Below, one piece after another: positions 52,501-63,183 of a stretch of 64,000 bases of DNA. The number at the start of each line of letters is the position of its first letter. Positions within the stretch are counted from its first letter, which is position 1. A program made the position numbers and the translations under genes. Below the pieces are notes generated by a model. It had not been told where the DNA came from and did no database searches. It worked only from the letters and a program-made list of their open reading frames with translations. This stretch comes from Branchiostoma floridae (lineage: Eukaryota > Chordata > Leptocardii > Amphioxiformes > Branchiostomatidae): positions 14,922,603-14,986,602 of the forward strand of contig NC_049992.1 in the NCBI RefSeq assembly GCF_000003815.2. The letters are read 5' to 3'.

Positions 52501-53399
52501 TGTCTTGACCCTGTCTAACTTCTGTTTTGTATTGAACGATATATAAACTTTGTCTTGACCTCCTTTACATATCGACTCATAGATAAAAAAATATAAAACC
52601 CCAGTGTCATTGACGAAAGATAGTGGAAGCTATCTGAAACTCCGCAACGTCTGACCGTTTCCAAAAATCAATTATCCAGTTGCTTGAGTAACTGCTGTTT
52701 GGCATATTCTATTACCTCGATGTCTAACCTTCATCGACTTACAGTATATATAACACAGCTATGGAAAACTGTTTTGTCATCTATTCAAGTAAAGTCGTAT
52801 ATCTTTATAAGATCATGATGACGTATAGTCATTTTTCTCTCAAACAGGTTAGACAGAATTTCCTGGTTCAAATTCTTTACCTGTAATTCGAGAATCATTT
52901 TTTGCCTTTCTACTTAACTTAAAAGTGTCCTAAGCTCCAGAAGGGGGTGTTACTCTCCAATAGATTAGGTAGCAATGAATTCACAACCAGCAACCTTTTA
53001 GCAGAATTACGCTTGTTTTGAATTACGTATGTGTTTGTAAATCGGACTAAACCCATGCAGACCCTACCCATGCATTTCCTACATGTATGGACATTTCTTT
53101 CATTGTGAATATCTTTGGCCTAAACGTAGAGCGATGTTGCACACGAGTTTTTTTTAACATTCCCATCAAATTGGTTTTGTAACCGAAATTCTGTCGGGTC
53201 ATGTCGGTCACATTGTATTTAGCCATTGGATGAGATTACTTAATTGAATCAAAGAGTATAGTTTAACATAATATTGAATGCTTTTTATGTACGCGAGATT
53301 TGTTGATATTCTATTGTGTAATGTGAAGTAGCATGCAATTTTACTTCCTAAATTAAATATCTATCGGAAAATAACACCCATTGTGAAGTTTAGGACTCT
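49514..53399. other. gene-poor stretch of about 3.9 kb
   Basis: No supported gene. The longest frame is 138 codons on minus at 49714-50130, without a recognisable domain. The 49620-49740 part (GTGGCGGGTTCTTTGACGTG and GGGACCTCCATTTGAGG) has the look of an old dispersed repeat, but I see no second copy in this window. Confidence 0.4.
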
Positions 53400-54367
53400 T
53401 TTAATGTATAGATTCGTTTATTCAGAAAAGAATCAGCATCGCAGTTTGTAAGAACAAACTGAATATCACTGATTTTGTACAAATTTTCAACATGTCGACT
53501 ACAAAATATATGTACATTGTATATACATCCATTAAACAAATTACAGTACATGATACAGAAACGCCTATACAAAGTTGTACATTATACTTCACAAGGAACA
53601 CCGGAGTCAAGGACAGGAACGTCCTACGCAGAGTATCAAGCCTCGTTGTACAGGCGTATAGCCTGGTACAAGAACGACCTTCTCAGTCTCTGTGTCCGGG
53701 CAGCTGGCACAGTAAGTGCAGTGCCGTTTCTAAGAGTCCTCCCAGTGACTGTAGTTCTGGCCGGCGGCACCAGGTCATGGAGGGGGTGACCCTCGTCCAG
53801 CATGTCCCTCAGTAGCTTCACTGCCGCAACCTCTCGTCGTTCTTTCAGCGTCGACAGAGCAGGCACCTCTCGTCTTCCCCCCAGTGAGACGATACGGAGT
53901 GCTCTCCGTTGTACTCTTTCAATTTGTCTTTCCTGCTCCTTACTACACCCTACTAGTAGTACGTGCCCATATTCGAGCACAGGTCTGATAAGTGTGACGT
54001 ACACCTGGACCAAATCCACGACACTAGTGCCCTGTTTAGTTAGGAGCCTAAGATAATGAAGCCTACGAGAGGCCTTCGTGACCATGGATGTCACTTGGTT
54101 ATTAAACGTCAAGTACCTATCCAAAATAAACCCCAAACCCTTGGCCTGTTCAACCCATGGCACCTGTTGTCCCCCTAAGATAATCTCCGGTGGGACAGGA
54201 ACTGATCTATTAAAACATATTTGCATTAGCTGACTTTTGCCTCCATTTAAAATCATCTTGTTGTCGCTAGCCCATACATCCAGCTGAGTCGCTTCCTCCT
54301 CCACTGCCCTGTCGCTGTTTGCCACAGCCACATGGAGAGATCGCGACAAGCTGACGTCGTCAGCATA
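53400..54367 (-). mobile_element. 5'-truncated non-LTR retrotransposon, CR1/Jockey-like
   Basis: The minus-strand frame from 54367 to the stop at 53636 encodes the C-terminal part of a reverse transcriptase. It starts at the catalytic YADD motif (54367-54356). It continues through LDVWASDNKMILNGGKS (the W-x-x-x-x-x-x-x-N-x-x-K-S block), GLGFILDRYLTFNNQV (the LG-x-x-x-D block), LVQVYVTLIRPVLEYG and IERVQRRALRIV, the typical thumb region of CR1/Jockey-type elements. The palm upstream of YADD and the endonuclease are absent, as expected for 5' truncation. About 235 bp of 3' UTR follows, ending near TTCTGAATAAACGAATC. The frame has no internal stop across about 240 codons, so the copy is fairly young. 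Confidence 0.88.
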
Positions 54368-54847
54368 GCCAACATTTAGTGTGGAACTATATATTATAAT
54401 GCAAATACTGAAGTGCACACCAGAGGGTAGCCTTGAAACTGCTGATCTGCAGCTGTTCACCAGGGTTGCGTGTGCTCGCAGTTCGTTCAGACGCTACGAG
54501 TCAGGGCTGACATCAGCAATCAACAAGGGACTGCTTACTTGGGCGGCCACAATTACGTTACTTTGACGGTGTTATTAACGGCAGGTACGACAGGGGCGTG
54601 TTCGTTGCTGATATGCATCATGGATTGAAACCCCTGGGCTTGCCTGGGTGCATGTGTGTGCAGCTTTGCTGTACCTGAATCTGGTAGCCGTAGCGTAATC
54701 TTTAATGTAAACGATAGCAGTCAAAATTCGATTGTGCATGTGCATGTGTTCGTATCGTGTGTGTACATATGTGTATGTGTGTTCCTTTCTTTGTATGTAC
54801 GTAATTAACAGCATTTGACCATCTTTGCATGCAGGACACTGTTCAAG
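54368..54847. other. region between the LINE fragment and the Ig-SH3 receptor gene
   Basis: Holds the presumed promoter or first 5' UTR exon of the plus-strand receptor. Just before the start codon the sequence TCTTTGCATGCAG looks like a splice acceptor, so a further upstream non-coding exon is possible. Confidence 0.35.
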
Positions 54848-54890
54848 ATGCTGCTGGCCCAAATACTCATCGGAGCGATTCTCCTGAAAG
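54848..54890 (+). CDS. Ig-SH3 receptor exon 1: signal peptide
   Basis: Encodes MLLAQILIGAILLK plus one base, ending at donor GTATGT (phase 1). It is the first ATG after a possible acceptor (GCATGCAG) and gives a typical hydrophobic leader joined to the Ig domain after a 3.8-kb intron. The long intron makes this the least certain exon. Confidence 0.7.
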
Positions 54891-57800
54891 GTATGTCTAA
54901 ACTATGTAAATAAATGCTTATTTGAATTATTGTTTTAGACAATTGACACGCTGCTTAAAATGATAACCATTTAGTTATAAGTTACAGATGAATTAAATTG
55001 TTGTTGTTTTGTAATCCAAATTACCCCTGTTGCATTCACCTTTCGGCTATCTTACGAATATTCTGTGACTGTACAGTATAGCGATATTGCACATACATGG
55101 TTGTTGATGACATTCATCTTTGCTATCAAACGTGCTAAGCCATTCTGTAGTGAGAAAGGAAGTGCTTATTTCAAATCATTCTCCTCAAGCAAAAGTTGTT
55201 CATATGTCGGCATCATCAAAGAGATATCCTTTTAATTTTTTATCACAACTTGCACTGTTAGGTGTTAATCGATAAATCGGTACCCGGATACATCCGGGCT
55301 TTTAGGGTCCCTAGGTGTGCATATCTACTTTAAATGAAGGATCGTAGCTTCAGTAACGATGTTCTCCTTCATATGTTGTTATCACATCCTGGTGGCAGAG
55401 GTCGGCCTTTGTACATTTATTTTTCATACCGTTATCAGATCCTGTTCGTCGTCGCTGATGGCAAATGTTCATGTCAGAGGAAATCTGTTCTTTCCTGTAA
55501 AAATTGCCCTGAACCCCTATGGCGCACATTTTTATTGCCAAGGCTTTCCCTTGTGTTCGAAACATAAAGCTGGAACTACAGATGATATGTAGTCCCCAGA
55601 TGCAGTTATATTTGATGGGGACGGAGCACGCACGGGGTTGTAGACCCTTATCTCAGGGCAGAGTGCCTTACGATTCGTCGTAATGTAGCTATGGCATGTT
55701 TTATTGGCAGAATGACAATATATTTGTTTTTACGACAGGAATGACTTAGTGACTTGTCTTTTGTTTTACTATGAGATACGTTATCATTTCCTGTGGAACG
55801 GATGAGAAATGCATTAATAGGTATACTCATCGCAAGCAGTATTCAGCAAGATAAATCTACCTTTTTTATCTTTCTCCATTTTGTATAAAATCATCGAGAA
55901 CGCTATAATGATGACGGGAAGGCAACGCCGATAAATTATGACTGATAGATATCATTAAAACAACAATCATATTAGTAATACCGTTGTAATACTCAATTGC
56001 CGTACCAAAGAACCAACGGGTATGGCTCAATCGTGCAGGCAGTAATCTCGACCTAGCACGGCGTAGCCCCAAGGGAAAAATCTCATTTACTTGTAGCTCA
56101 TGAATCTGTCATAAACATCGCACTTCGGACAGTTGGTTGTTGGAGCCTATAGTATCCATGTAATTGAAGCACCCCGCCGTGGCTCTTGCCACTTGGGACT
56201 TTCTTTTTCTAGTTCGATATCCTGCGCACGCAGTGAATCATGACTGGAGAGTACAGCTGGAGAACATTAAATCTTCTTCGGGTCTACTGTTAGTAGTGTT
56301 ATATCCGAGCATTTCTTCACAACGTCAAGGCAAGAAGCATCACTGTCGTTCCCAATGAAATACTGCTTTTCTGTAGATTAAGTATGACCGCTGGGTAGGG
56401 TAGTCACGCTGTGTCTGAAGATAAGATCGGCTCGCTCTAACGCGGCCCGCATCAGTACATCTTTGGCAGAGTTCCCAATACTCCATCGACAAAGAAATGG
56501 TAACTTGCTCAGGCTTGTATATCAACAATGATTCCGGTCTTCCTGGTGGGCCACTGTCATACGTTATGCAGCTCATTACGGCAGGACGGATGTGAATTTT
56601 TGCCTCTCTTAATGATTTCTCTTTTTATGATTCTGTAGTACCAAGGAGGTTTTATCCTTGGTAGTACGTATAGATAAGACAAGACTTCTTTGGAGTATTC
56701 CACTGACGTGGCGGTTGAACACTGTTCAGCACTTGTGTTGTCATGGACTTGTGTTTGGTTTGAGGGAAGGAGAATCGGATTGACAAGGCTTGCACGAAAA
56801 TAAGAACTTAAACGGTACACGTAAAGTCTTATCTAAGACCTTCAGACAAAATAACTTTCTCGTCGCCCGAGCCTCCAGGGAAAAGTGAAGTAATTGCAGT
56901 CATTTAGATGCTAAGTCCCTAGTTCCGGACTTTTGGGGCGTGTTTTACTGTTGGGAAGCGCCGCAGATGACATTCACGGATGGCTGCACTGGTAACACCG
57001 GGCCGTCTGTCTTCGGTCAGATAACACCTAATTTTCCCGTTTCACTACTTCCAGCGTTAGACTTGTATTAAAGTCATAAACGTAGGCGTCAACCTTTTGG
57101 CATTATCGCAAGACTGGGACCCATTAAGACACAACCGAAGTGTTTCATTTTGTTAATCTGCCATTTCATTTATAGCTAAGGTGATTTCTGTAATACGCAG
57201 TTAGACTGGAGGCGCCCTGAGTGACATTATGATGTGGCAACAGTGCCATTAGCTCTTATGTAAATCTACGGTTATGTGCTTCCGTTAACGTTCACTCTGA
57301 CTTTAAACTTCTTTTCCCAAAAAGATGTAAAGCCGTTCATAGCAGGGTTATGACAGTTAACGCATTGAAAATAAGTTATTCAGTGGTAATAAAAACCTTC
57401 TTCGCATGGTAAAACGGCAATCGTGCCTAATAAAGTCAATAACTATCCAGGAATTTCCGTCAATAAATAATACAGGTTTTGCTCATTTTTTTACACCATG
57501 ACTAATTGGGGAAGTGGTGATCATAATTCAGCACTATTTTCTCCTGAAAAAAGTGGCACTGAAAGAAAATAATTTCGTCTTCATTGAAATTATTCCATAT
57601 GTTACACATGTATTATATTAACAAGGAATCCGGACGTAGCCAACTTCAACTTGAATATATCGACGTCATAACTCATATTTACGTAGCACTATTGCAACGA
57701 GATTTAAAGCATACTGCTGTAGGACGATGCAGCCATATTTATGGCATGGCGATAGTTTTAATTTTACACACCATTACGTACACAGATGTGCCCATTGTAA

Positions 57801-60800
57801 AGTAGCTCTCAGTCTCGCTTGCTAGAATATTCAATAATATCTAGAGCTTCCATTTGTGAAGACTTAGATTTGGCCTTGGTATACTCTTGGTAATAATCTG
57901 CAATGCGATTTATCCTGGTAATTAAGGACATGTACATGCTTATTCTGAGAGGAAATGTCTGTTTTATTTTATTACTGCTCTCCAAGGTAACCTGCTGTAT
58001 CAGGTTTCTGAAAGGGTGATCAAAACAAACGGTTCCCATGATAATGGATGGGGTCTTACAGCATGCTTATCTGTAGTTGATCATTAGCAGGTCATCGTAT
58101 GACCTTTCATAGCTCTAAGTTCACATGTATGTCATGCGATGACGGGTTGGTCGACTAAACAAGGACGAAATCTGTTTGTAGTTCAAGACTTTAGCATGCT
58201 GACCATTTTGATTTAAATCCTCAATCAAAACATTCTCGGCAATAAGTATGTCCATTCCTGAGATTTGGTCTTCATCTTGCCTGTCTTATTTCAAATTTCA
58301 CGAACGCTTTAAATTTTCATTGTTGTAAACAAATATTTCACTCTAAATGAGGGAAAGACCAACACCATAATGTTGTTGTTTTTGTACATACCGTTAATCC
58401 AATAAGCACAGGCATGCACAGAAAGAACGTTATCTACGTATCTAGTTTTCCCAGTTCAACAGAACGCCATATGGTTCATAACATAGCATGGCAGCAAAAT
58501 CCTAATCTTAAAAGATCCACTAATGACACTCGTGTATGACAAATGTCTTTAATTACTCATCTTGCCGAGGCAGCCGTTCCTGAAGCATCGCAAATGATCT
58601 TGACTGCAATATCCAGTGACATGGTCGTTCCACACGAAAGAGATAGTTGTTTGGGTCAGAAGTTCAACCTTATAATTACATGTATCAAATCCCTTTTTAC
58701 AGATTGTGCTGCCGGAGATGCTGTGAAAATTCACCTCCCGGACGTAGCTGAAACAGCACTGGGTGATACTGCAACTTTGCCAGCTAAGTATTCCACTGGC
58801 TACAGAGTGATTTCAATCATATGGCACAAAGTCGACATAGACAGCACGTCCCAGCAGAGAAGAAGTGTGTTCTCCTATGTTCCTGACTTGAATATAAGGC
58901 GTGCTTATGGCGTCTATAAGGGGAGAGCTCAGCTTGTGGGACAAGCCTCCCTGCGGATTGATCGTACGATGGCGGATGACGAGGGGATGTACGCTCTGTC
59001 AATCATGACCGACGAACAGGGAACCGACGAGAAATTCATCCGCCTGGAACTACATGGTTAGTTTGAATTTGCTTCATGAACTTGAAGTAGATGATTATTA
59101 CAAGCCATTCATATACCTTTGTTTCAATCGTTAACAATGTATTGTTGGTGAATTCCCCTGAATGATTTCAATGAACGGATAGATCCTTGAATGTGACGGT
59201 AGTCGACATTATGTTAAAATTTTAAGACCATATATCCATGCATAAAATAAAGCGCTTACCAACAAGCTTTCGATCAGTCATCTGACCTGAGGCCATCTAC
59301 ATCAGAGCCCACCAACCTTCCATCAACAGAGACGGGGGCCGATACCGACTGCCAAGCACCTTTGACCCTTTGCTGACGTCACAATTCCGTTCCAGATGTG
59401 TGACTTAGGCATTTTTACTTGAGAAGGCTCAGAGGACTGATCGAAAGCATGATGGCAAGCTCTTTATTTTGTGCACGGATATATGGTCGTAGTAACGTAT
59501 AGATCCATTTATCGTGGTTTGCTGCTTTACATTGATCAACAACCAATCTGTAAAGGTATAGAACACCAATGTCAATCTACTAACACACGGATGATGTACG
59601 ATACAGTCCCACCCAGGCTAGAGGTTGGACCAAGCAATCCATACATCACAACCTGGGGAAAGACTGTTTCCCTAATGTGCACTGTGAGGGACGCCAAACC
59701 CAACATAACATCACTTTACTGGGGGAAAGACGGTGGAAGAATCGAAGCTAACGGCTACAAAGGGAAGTACTCCGGCGGGAATGTGAAGTCGCCATCTTTG
59801 ATCATCCGCCGTATGACGAGAGCTGATGCCGGACTGTACACCTGTTTTGTTCACCACCCTGTCAGGCCTGCAGCTGAGAGTATGCTGGTCAGAGTCCAAT
59901 GTGAGTGTTCACAATGACTAATTCGTTTTGTCAAACTGATATATGACTGAAAAATGCAAGCCCCCATTTCATCCACGGCAATCTCGCTGTGACCTAAATT
60001 GGATGTGTGTAGTCATTGACTTCATAACAAAAATATCACGTAAAATGTACCGGCGCCTCAAAAAGGCACCAAATCATAAGAAGCGTTAACAGATATATAT
60101 ATATTTTTTAATATATGAAATGCGTTGGTCGATTTGTCAAATTACTAGGCCGCAGCGAAGTAGAATGGTATTATACAACATATCGTCCTACACAAAACTG
60201 TTGTCAGTTGCAGTGGTATTTTGGGAAATGACTTCAATGGCATACACAAATATATGACACGTAGCTCGTAATGATAAGACATAAGTCCTCTACGTAGCTA
60301 TTCCCTGTGCCCATTGCTAGACAGCGCTAAACAGTTGCTAGAGAGGGGGGGCAATTATGGTTTCATCCGACCTTCGTTTTCCCGACTTCTACGAAATAAA
60401 GATACCAAAACCATTCATACACACTTTCTCGAGTTATGCTGTGCACACGTAGTCAAATTGATAAATGAAAGGTAGGGTGTAAACCATGTTCGTCCAGGCC
60501 AGTGTGAAGATCATTAACTGCCCATTAGCTCATCCTTTGATGTCCATGGCCTCTCGCCGGTAATACCAAAGAGCTTTCGCCTCCCATCTTGTGGATTAAG
60601 GAGATTTCTCCTACTCGTGTCTGCCTCACATCATATTGATCCCCTGTCTGAGCACCGCGTTCGTCTGGGTCGTACCCTGAGGTCAATGGAGATCTCTAAG
60701 ATCATGTGCAGCTTTTAGGTACTACTTATCTAACGTTATACATGCAACCTTCAGACACCTCCCCAAAATGAATTTTTAAAAAAATTCAATCATACTTCAC

Positions 60801-63183
60801 CGGTTGCACCGTGATGCATGATAGTCTAAGACTCTACTATGAATAGACGTACTCTTATGGCACCTCTGCTAAGATGTTTCACATCATGATATTCATACTG
60901 GTATCGATCAACGTTTTCCCTTTCAGATCCAGCCTCTATTATTAGCATTTCCGACCCAGTGGAAGTTACTGTTTCCGACCACGTGACTTTCCAATGTGTG
61001 GCCGACGGCAACCCAACTCCGAACATCACGTGGTCCAAACACGGACGTCTTCTAAGGGCCAATTCTTACGTCTTGTCTGGCGATGTCCGTACGAGCTCTC
61101 TTGTTCTGAATACTGTGGAAGCTAACGACAGTGGCACGTACTCATGTGCAGCAACTAACGGGGTTGGGCAGAAGCAGTTTCGGACGACAAGACTCGATGT
61201 GACGGGTACGTTGAGGTTCTAATCCCCAATAGTATAGGCAGTTAGGCACTGATAATCTGGCGTAGCGCAACTATTTAACAAATATCCATTACACATAAAA
61301 TTTAAGTACCGTAAAGTAAAGGCGACGAAATATTGAGATCCAAAAATATATTTTCATGCCTAAACATTCTACTGATAGCTTTAAGTTAAAACTGAACATA
61401 CTCTCCGCAGGCATCCAGAAAGACATCACTACGACAGTAGTAGCCGTAGTAATCGGCGCCACAGCCAGCATTTTGTGGCTCCTCATCTGTCTCTGCCTCC
61501 TCATATACTTCCTGAAAAGGAGGAGGAAGCAAGAGGAAAGGAAAAAGTTCGCCTTCTACTACGACATCGCATCAAGACGGGATCACGCTACAACTGATGC
61601 AAATGAAGGTCAAGACCTCCGGAGACAGTCAGCATTACCAGGTACAAAGCTCTTAACAGATATACCAGTCACGACATGCTGGATTTCTGGCATCACATGA
61701 TACATGAGACAAATTGCACTGACAGGGCAAAGCTACCGCTACAAGGGAGAAAATTAGTGTGACGGAGCCAATAGATCGGGTTCTCAGCTGTATTTAACAA
61801 ACTCAGTAGATGGCAATCCCCTGTCTCGGATCATACAACGTTGTAGAAGATAGGTGAAAGCTGCGTTATTAATCTTATCAAAACACACCTCGTGTAGCAT
61901 GAAAGTTCATCTGTGTTGGTAGGATACATTATAGAAATTGCTCAATTTTCTTTCCAACACTGAAATCAATATAGGGAATTACCCTAAATTTTCGGTCAAA
62001 CTCCGTGAACAAGGTCGACGGAGTTTGACCGAAAATTTAGGGTAAGTCCCTGTATTGATTTCAGTGTTGGAAAGAAAGTTAAGCAATTTCTATAACACAC
62101 CTCGTGTAGTTATTTTACCCATTTCTCAAATTTATCGACATTTTTCTTTCCTTATTCCACAGACAAGGGTGAAAATCATCCAATGAACCATGATGGAATT
62201 GATATGTTGAGGAAAAGCACACAAGGTATTGGCAGGGATTAATGAAATATGCAGTTTTCAATGATTACAGGATAATTGGAGAAATCTTAGAGGACATCAG
62301 TAAGAAAAGGTAATTAAAGTCTCCAGCAGTACACTGTAGAATGATACGACTATACCAACTCCATTTATAGCGTGAGACCGCGTGGCTCAATCGGCAGCGC
62401 GTTGGTCTCAGGCCCAAGGGGTCCTGAGTTCGAATCCGGCTTGCCGCGTCACCGATCTTGTGCCCTTGGGAAAGGCGCTTTACCCGACTTTCCTCACCTA
62501 ACTCAGGTGTAAATGAATACCTTGATATAATTCTATAAAAACAAAGGTGCTTAGAAATGAAGCGGAGACACTAGGAAGCACAGGAAGAGTGTAAGAAACA
62601 TTTTTACGATAGAGTAAGTTTTTTTCATCACATTTTGTAGAAAGAAGATACGCCAGGGCCATGTATGACTACAAACCAAGAGACGATAACGAGTTACGTC
62701 TGGAGGCGGGAGATGTAATTGAAGTACTAGAAGGGGAGGCTGGTGATTGGTGCCTGGGTTTCACGGCAGGCAGGGTGGGGCTCTTCCCGTCAAACTACGT
62801 CATCTTCATCTCTGCTTCAGAAGGTAATAAAATAACAGGAATTTGTTTTTGCCGTTTCCCTTTAGGACGAGATTTGAAGTCTACGATAATCATTTTACAT
62901 CAGTTTGAATGGGATGAAGGAGAATTCTTATTACACAACCAGTAGGTACTTTTCTTACGTTTCGATGTCTCTCAGATACCTTCGTCAGAGCTTCTAACTG
63001 GAGCTCTGATTCTCACCGCTATATGTAGCCGATGTAGGTGGCGCTTTTGCGGTGAGAAAACAGTCCCAAACGTGGCTTAGCTTGTCCCGGTTTGAATAGT
63101 CTGTCCGATTTTCAGCGGCAGAGGATGACCACATCTACAGTGAAATGAAGGAGTCCCAAAAACGGCCCACCCCCAAAGCGTGA
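54848..63183 (+). CDS. three-Ig-domain transmembrane receptor with cytoplasmic SH3 domain (8 exons, 504 aa)
   Basis: Predicted type I cell-surface receptor or adhesion protein. Exons: 54848-54890, 58703-59056, 59607-59900, 60927-61205, 61411-61641, 62163-62225, 62641-62823, 63116-63183, giving 1515 nt in frame. All seven introns are phase 1. Layout: signal peptide 1 to about 18; V-like Ig domain about 22-132, in which Ala42 and Leu113 replace the paired cysteines; Ig2 134-230 with C157-C212; I-set-like Ig3 232-323 with C254-C304 and Trp266; membrane helix about 332-358 followed by KRRRK; a linker with FYYDI at 372-376; SH3 about 425-478 with AMYDY and GLFPSNYV; tail with YSEM (YxxM, Tyr490) ending PTPKA. 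By family knowledge SH3 binds proline-rich ligands and phospho-YxxM recruits PI3-kinase SH2 domains; that it signals this way is inference. I do not know a named family with this layout, so no symbol is given. Confidence 0.88.
54891..58702 (+). other. intron 1 of the Ig-SH3 receptor
   Basis: A 3.8-kb intron with scattered frames of 60-90 codons on both strands and no recognisable domain, RNA gene or clear repeat. Confidence 0.5.
58703..59056 (+). CDS. Ig-SH3 receptor exon 2: V-like Ig domain
   Basis: A 354-nt class 1-1 exon, residues 15-132. ALGDTATLPAKYS and ISIIWHK align with the B and C strands of V-type domains, and MADDEGMYAL with the D-x-G-x-Y-x-C motif. Both disulfide positions are replaced (Ala42, Leu113). 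The donor is GTTAGT. Confidence 0.9.
59607..59900 (+). CDS. Ig-SH3 receptor exon 3: second Ig domain
   Basis: A 294-nt class 1-1 exon, residues 133-230. WGKTVSLMCTV and TRADAGLYTCFV give the canonical cysteine pair (157 and 212), with Trp in SLYWGKD between them. It starts with PPRLEV, as many second Ig domains do. The donor is GTGAGT. Confidence 0.92.
60927..61205 (+). CDS. Ig-SH3 receptor exon 4: third Ig domain, I-set-like
   Basis: A 279-nt class 1-1 exon, residues 231-323. SDHVTFQCVADGNPTPNITW and EANDSGTYSCAATNGVG are textbook I-set/C2 signatures. Possible N-glycosylation sites are NIT and NDS. The donor is GTACGT. Confidence 0.93.
61411..61641 (+). CDS. Ig-SH3 receptor exon 5: membrane helix and juxtamembrane segment
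   Basis: A 231-nt class 1-1 exon, residues 324-400. A single hydrophobic helix (TTVVAVVIGATASILWLLIC and on) is followed by KRRRKQEERKK, giving an inside-positive orientation. The donor GTACAA is weak. Read-through would add 19 residues and stop, making a receptor without SH3. Confidence 0.87.
61883..62109. repeat. 15-bp direct repeat flanking the intron 5 inverted repeat
   Basis: ACACACCTCGTGTAG is present at 61883-61897 and 62095-62109, bracketing the inverted-repeat element. It may be a long target duplication or an older local duplication. Confidence 0.7.
61929..62095. mobile_element. near-perfect inverted-repeat MITE in intron 5 of the Ig-SH3 receptor
   Basis: A 167-bp element that is almost one long hairpin. 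The arms are about 80 bp each, starting TTATAGAAATTGCT and ending AGCAATTTCTATAA, with matching CCAACACTGAAATCAAT and CGGTCAAACTCCG blocks and only a few mismatches. It is non-coding. Confidence 0.88.
62163..62225 (+). CDS. Ig-SH3 receptor exon 6: linker
   Basis: A 63-nt class 1-1 exon, residues 401-421, DKGENHPMNHDGIDMLRKST and on. It has no domain. The acceptor is TTATTCCACAG and the donor GTATTG is weak. Skipping it would keep the frame, so it may be a cassette exon. Confidence 0.7.
62374..62550 (+). mobile_element. tRNA-derived SINE in intron 6 of the Ig-SH3 receptor
   Basis: The head is tRNA-like. The A box TGGCTCAATCGG is at 62383-62394 and the B box AGTTCGAATCC at 62427-62437. A 7-base anticodon-loop-like CTCAGGC suggests a CAG anticodon. 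Acceptor and T stems pair poorly, so it is not a working tRNA gene. The body (TTGTGCCCTTGGGAAAGGCG, TTTCCTCACC) and an A-rich tail follow. A diverged relative lies at 49205-49490 on the other strand. Confidence 0.82.
62641..62823 (+). CDS. Ig-SH3 receptor exon 7: SH3 domain
   Basis: A 183-nt class 1-1 exon, residues 422-482. RAMYDYKPRDDNELRLEAGD matches the ALYDY and RT-loop region. GDWCLGFTAGRVGLFPSNYV matches the tryptophan, GLFP and SNYV blocks that form the proline-peptide groove. The second Trp of the usual WW pair is Cys459. The whole domain is one exon. Confidence 0.95.
63116..63183 (+). CDS. Ig-SH3 receptor exon 8: tail with YxxM and stop
   Basis: Residues 483-504, AAEDDHIYSEMKESQKRPTP and on, then TGA. 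Tyr490 sits in an acidic context with Met at +3, a consensus site for the SH2 domains of PI3-kinase p85. The acceptor is GATTTTCAG. Confidence 0.82.

Noticed and set aside
53475..54056. Plus-strand frames over the LINE
   Set aside because: Antisense of the reverse transcriptase frame, whose YADD and thumb motifs set the true strand.
62374..62450. Functional tRNA-Leu(CAG) gene
   Set aside because: Acceptor and T stems do not pair well, and the sequence continues into a SINE body.
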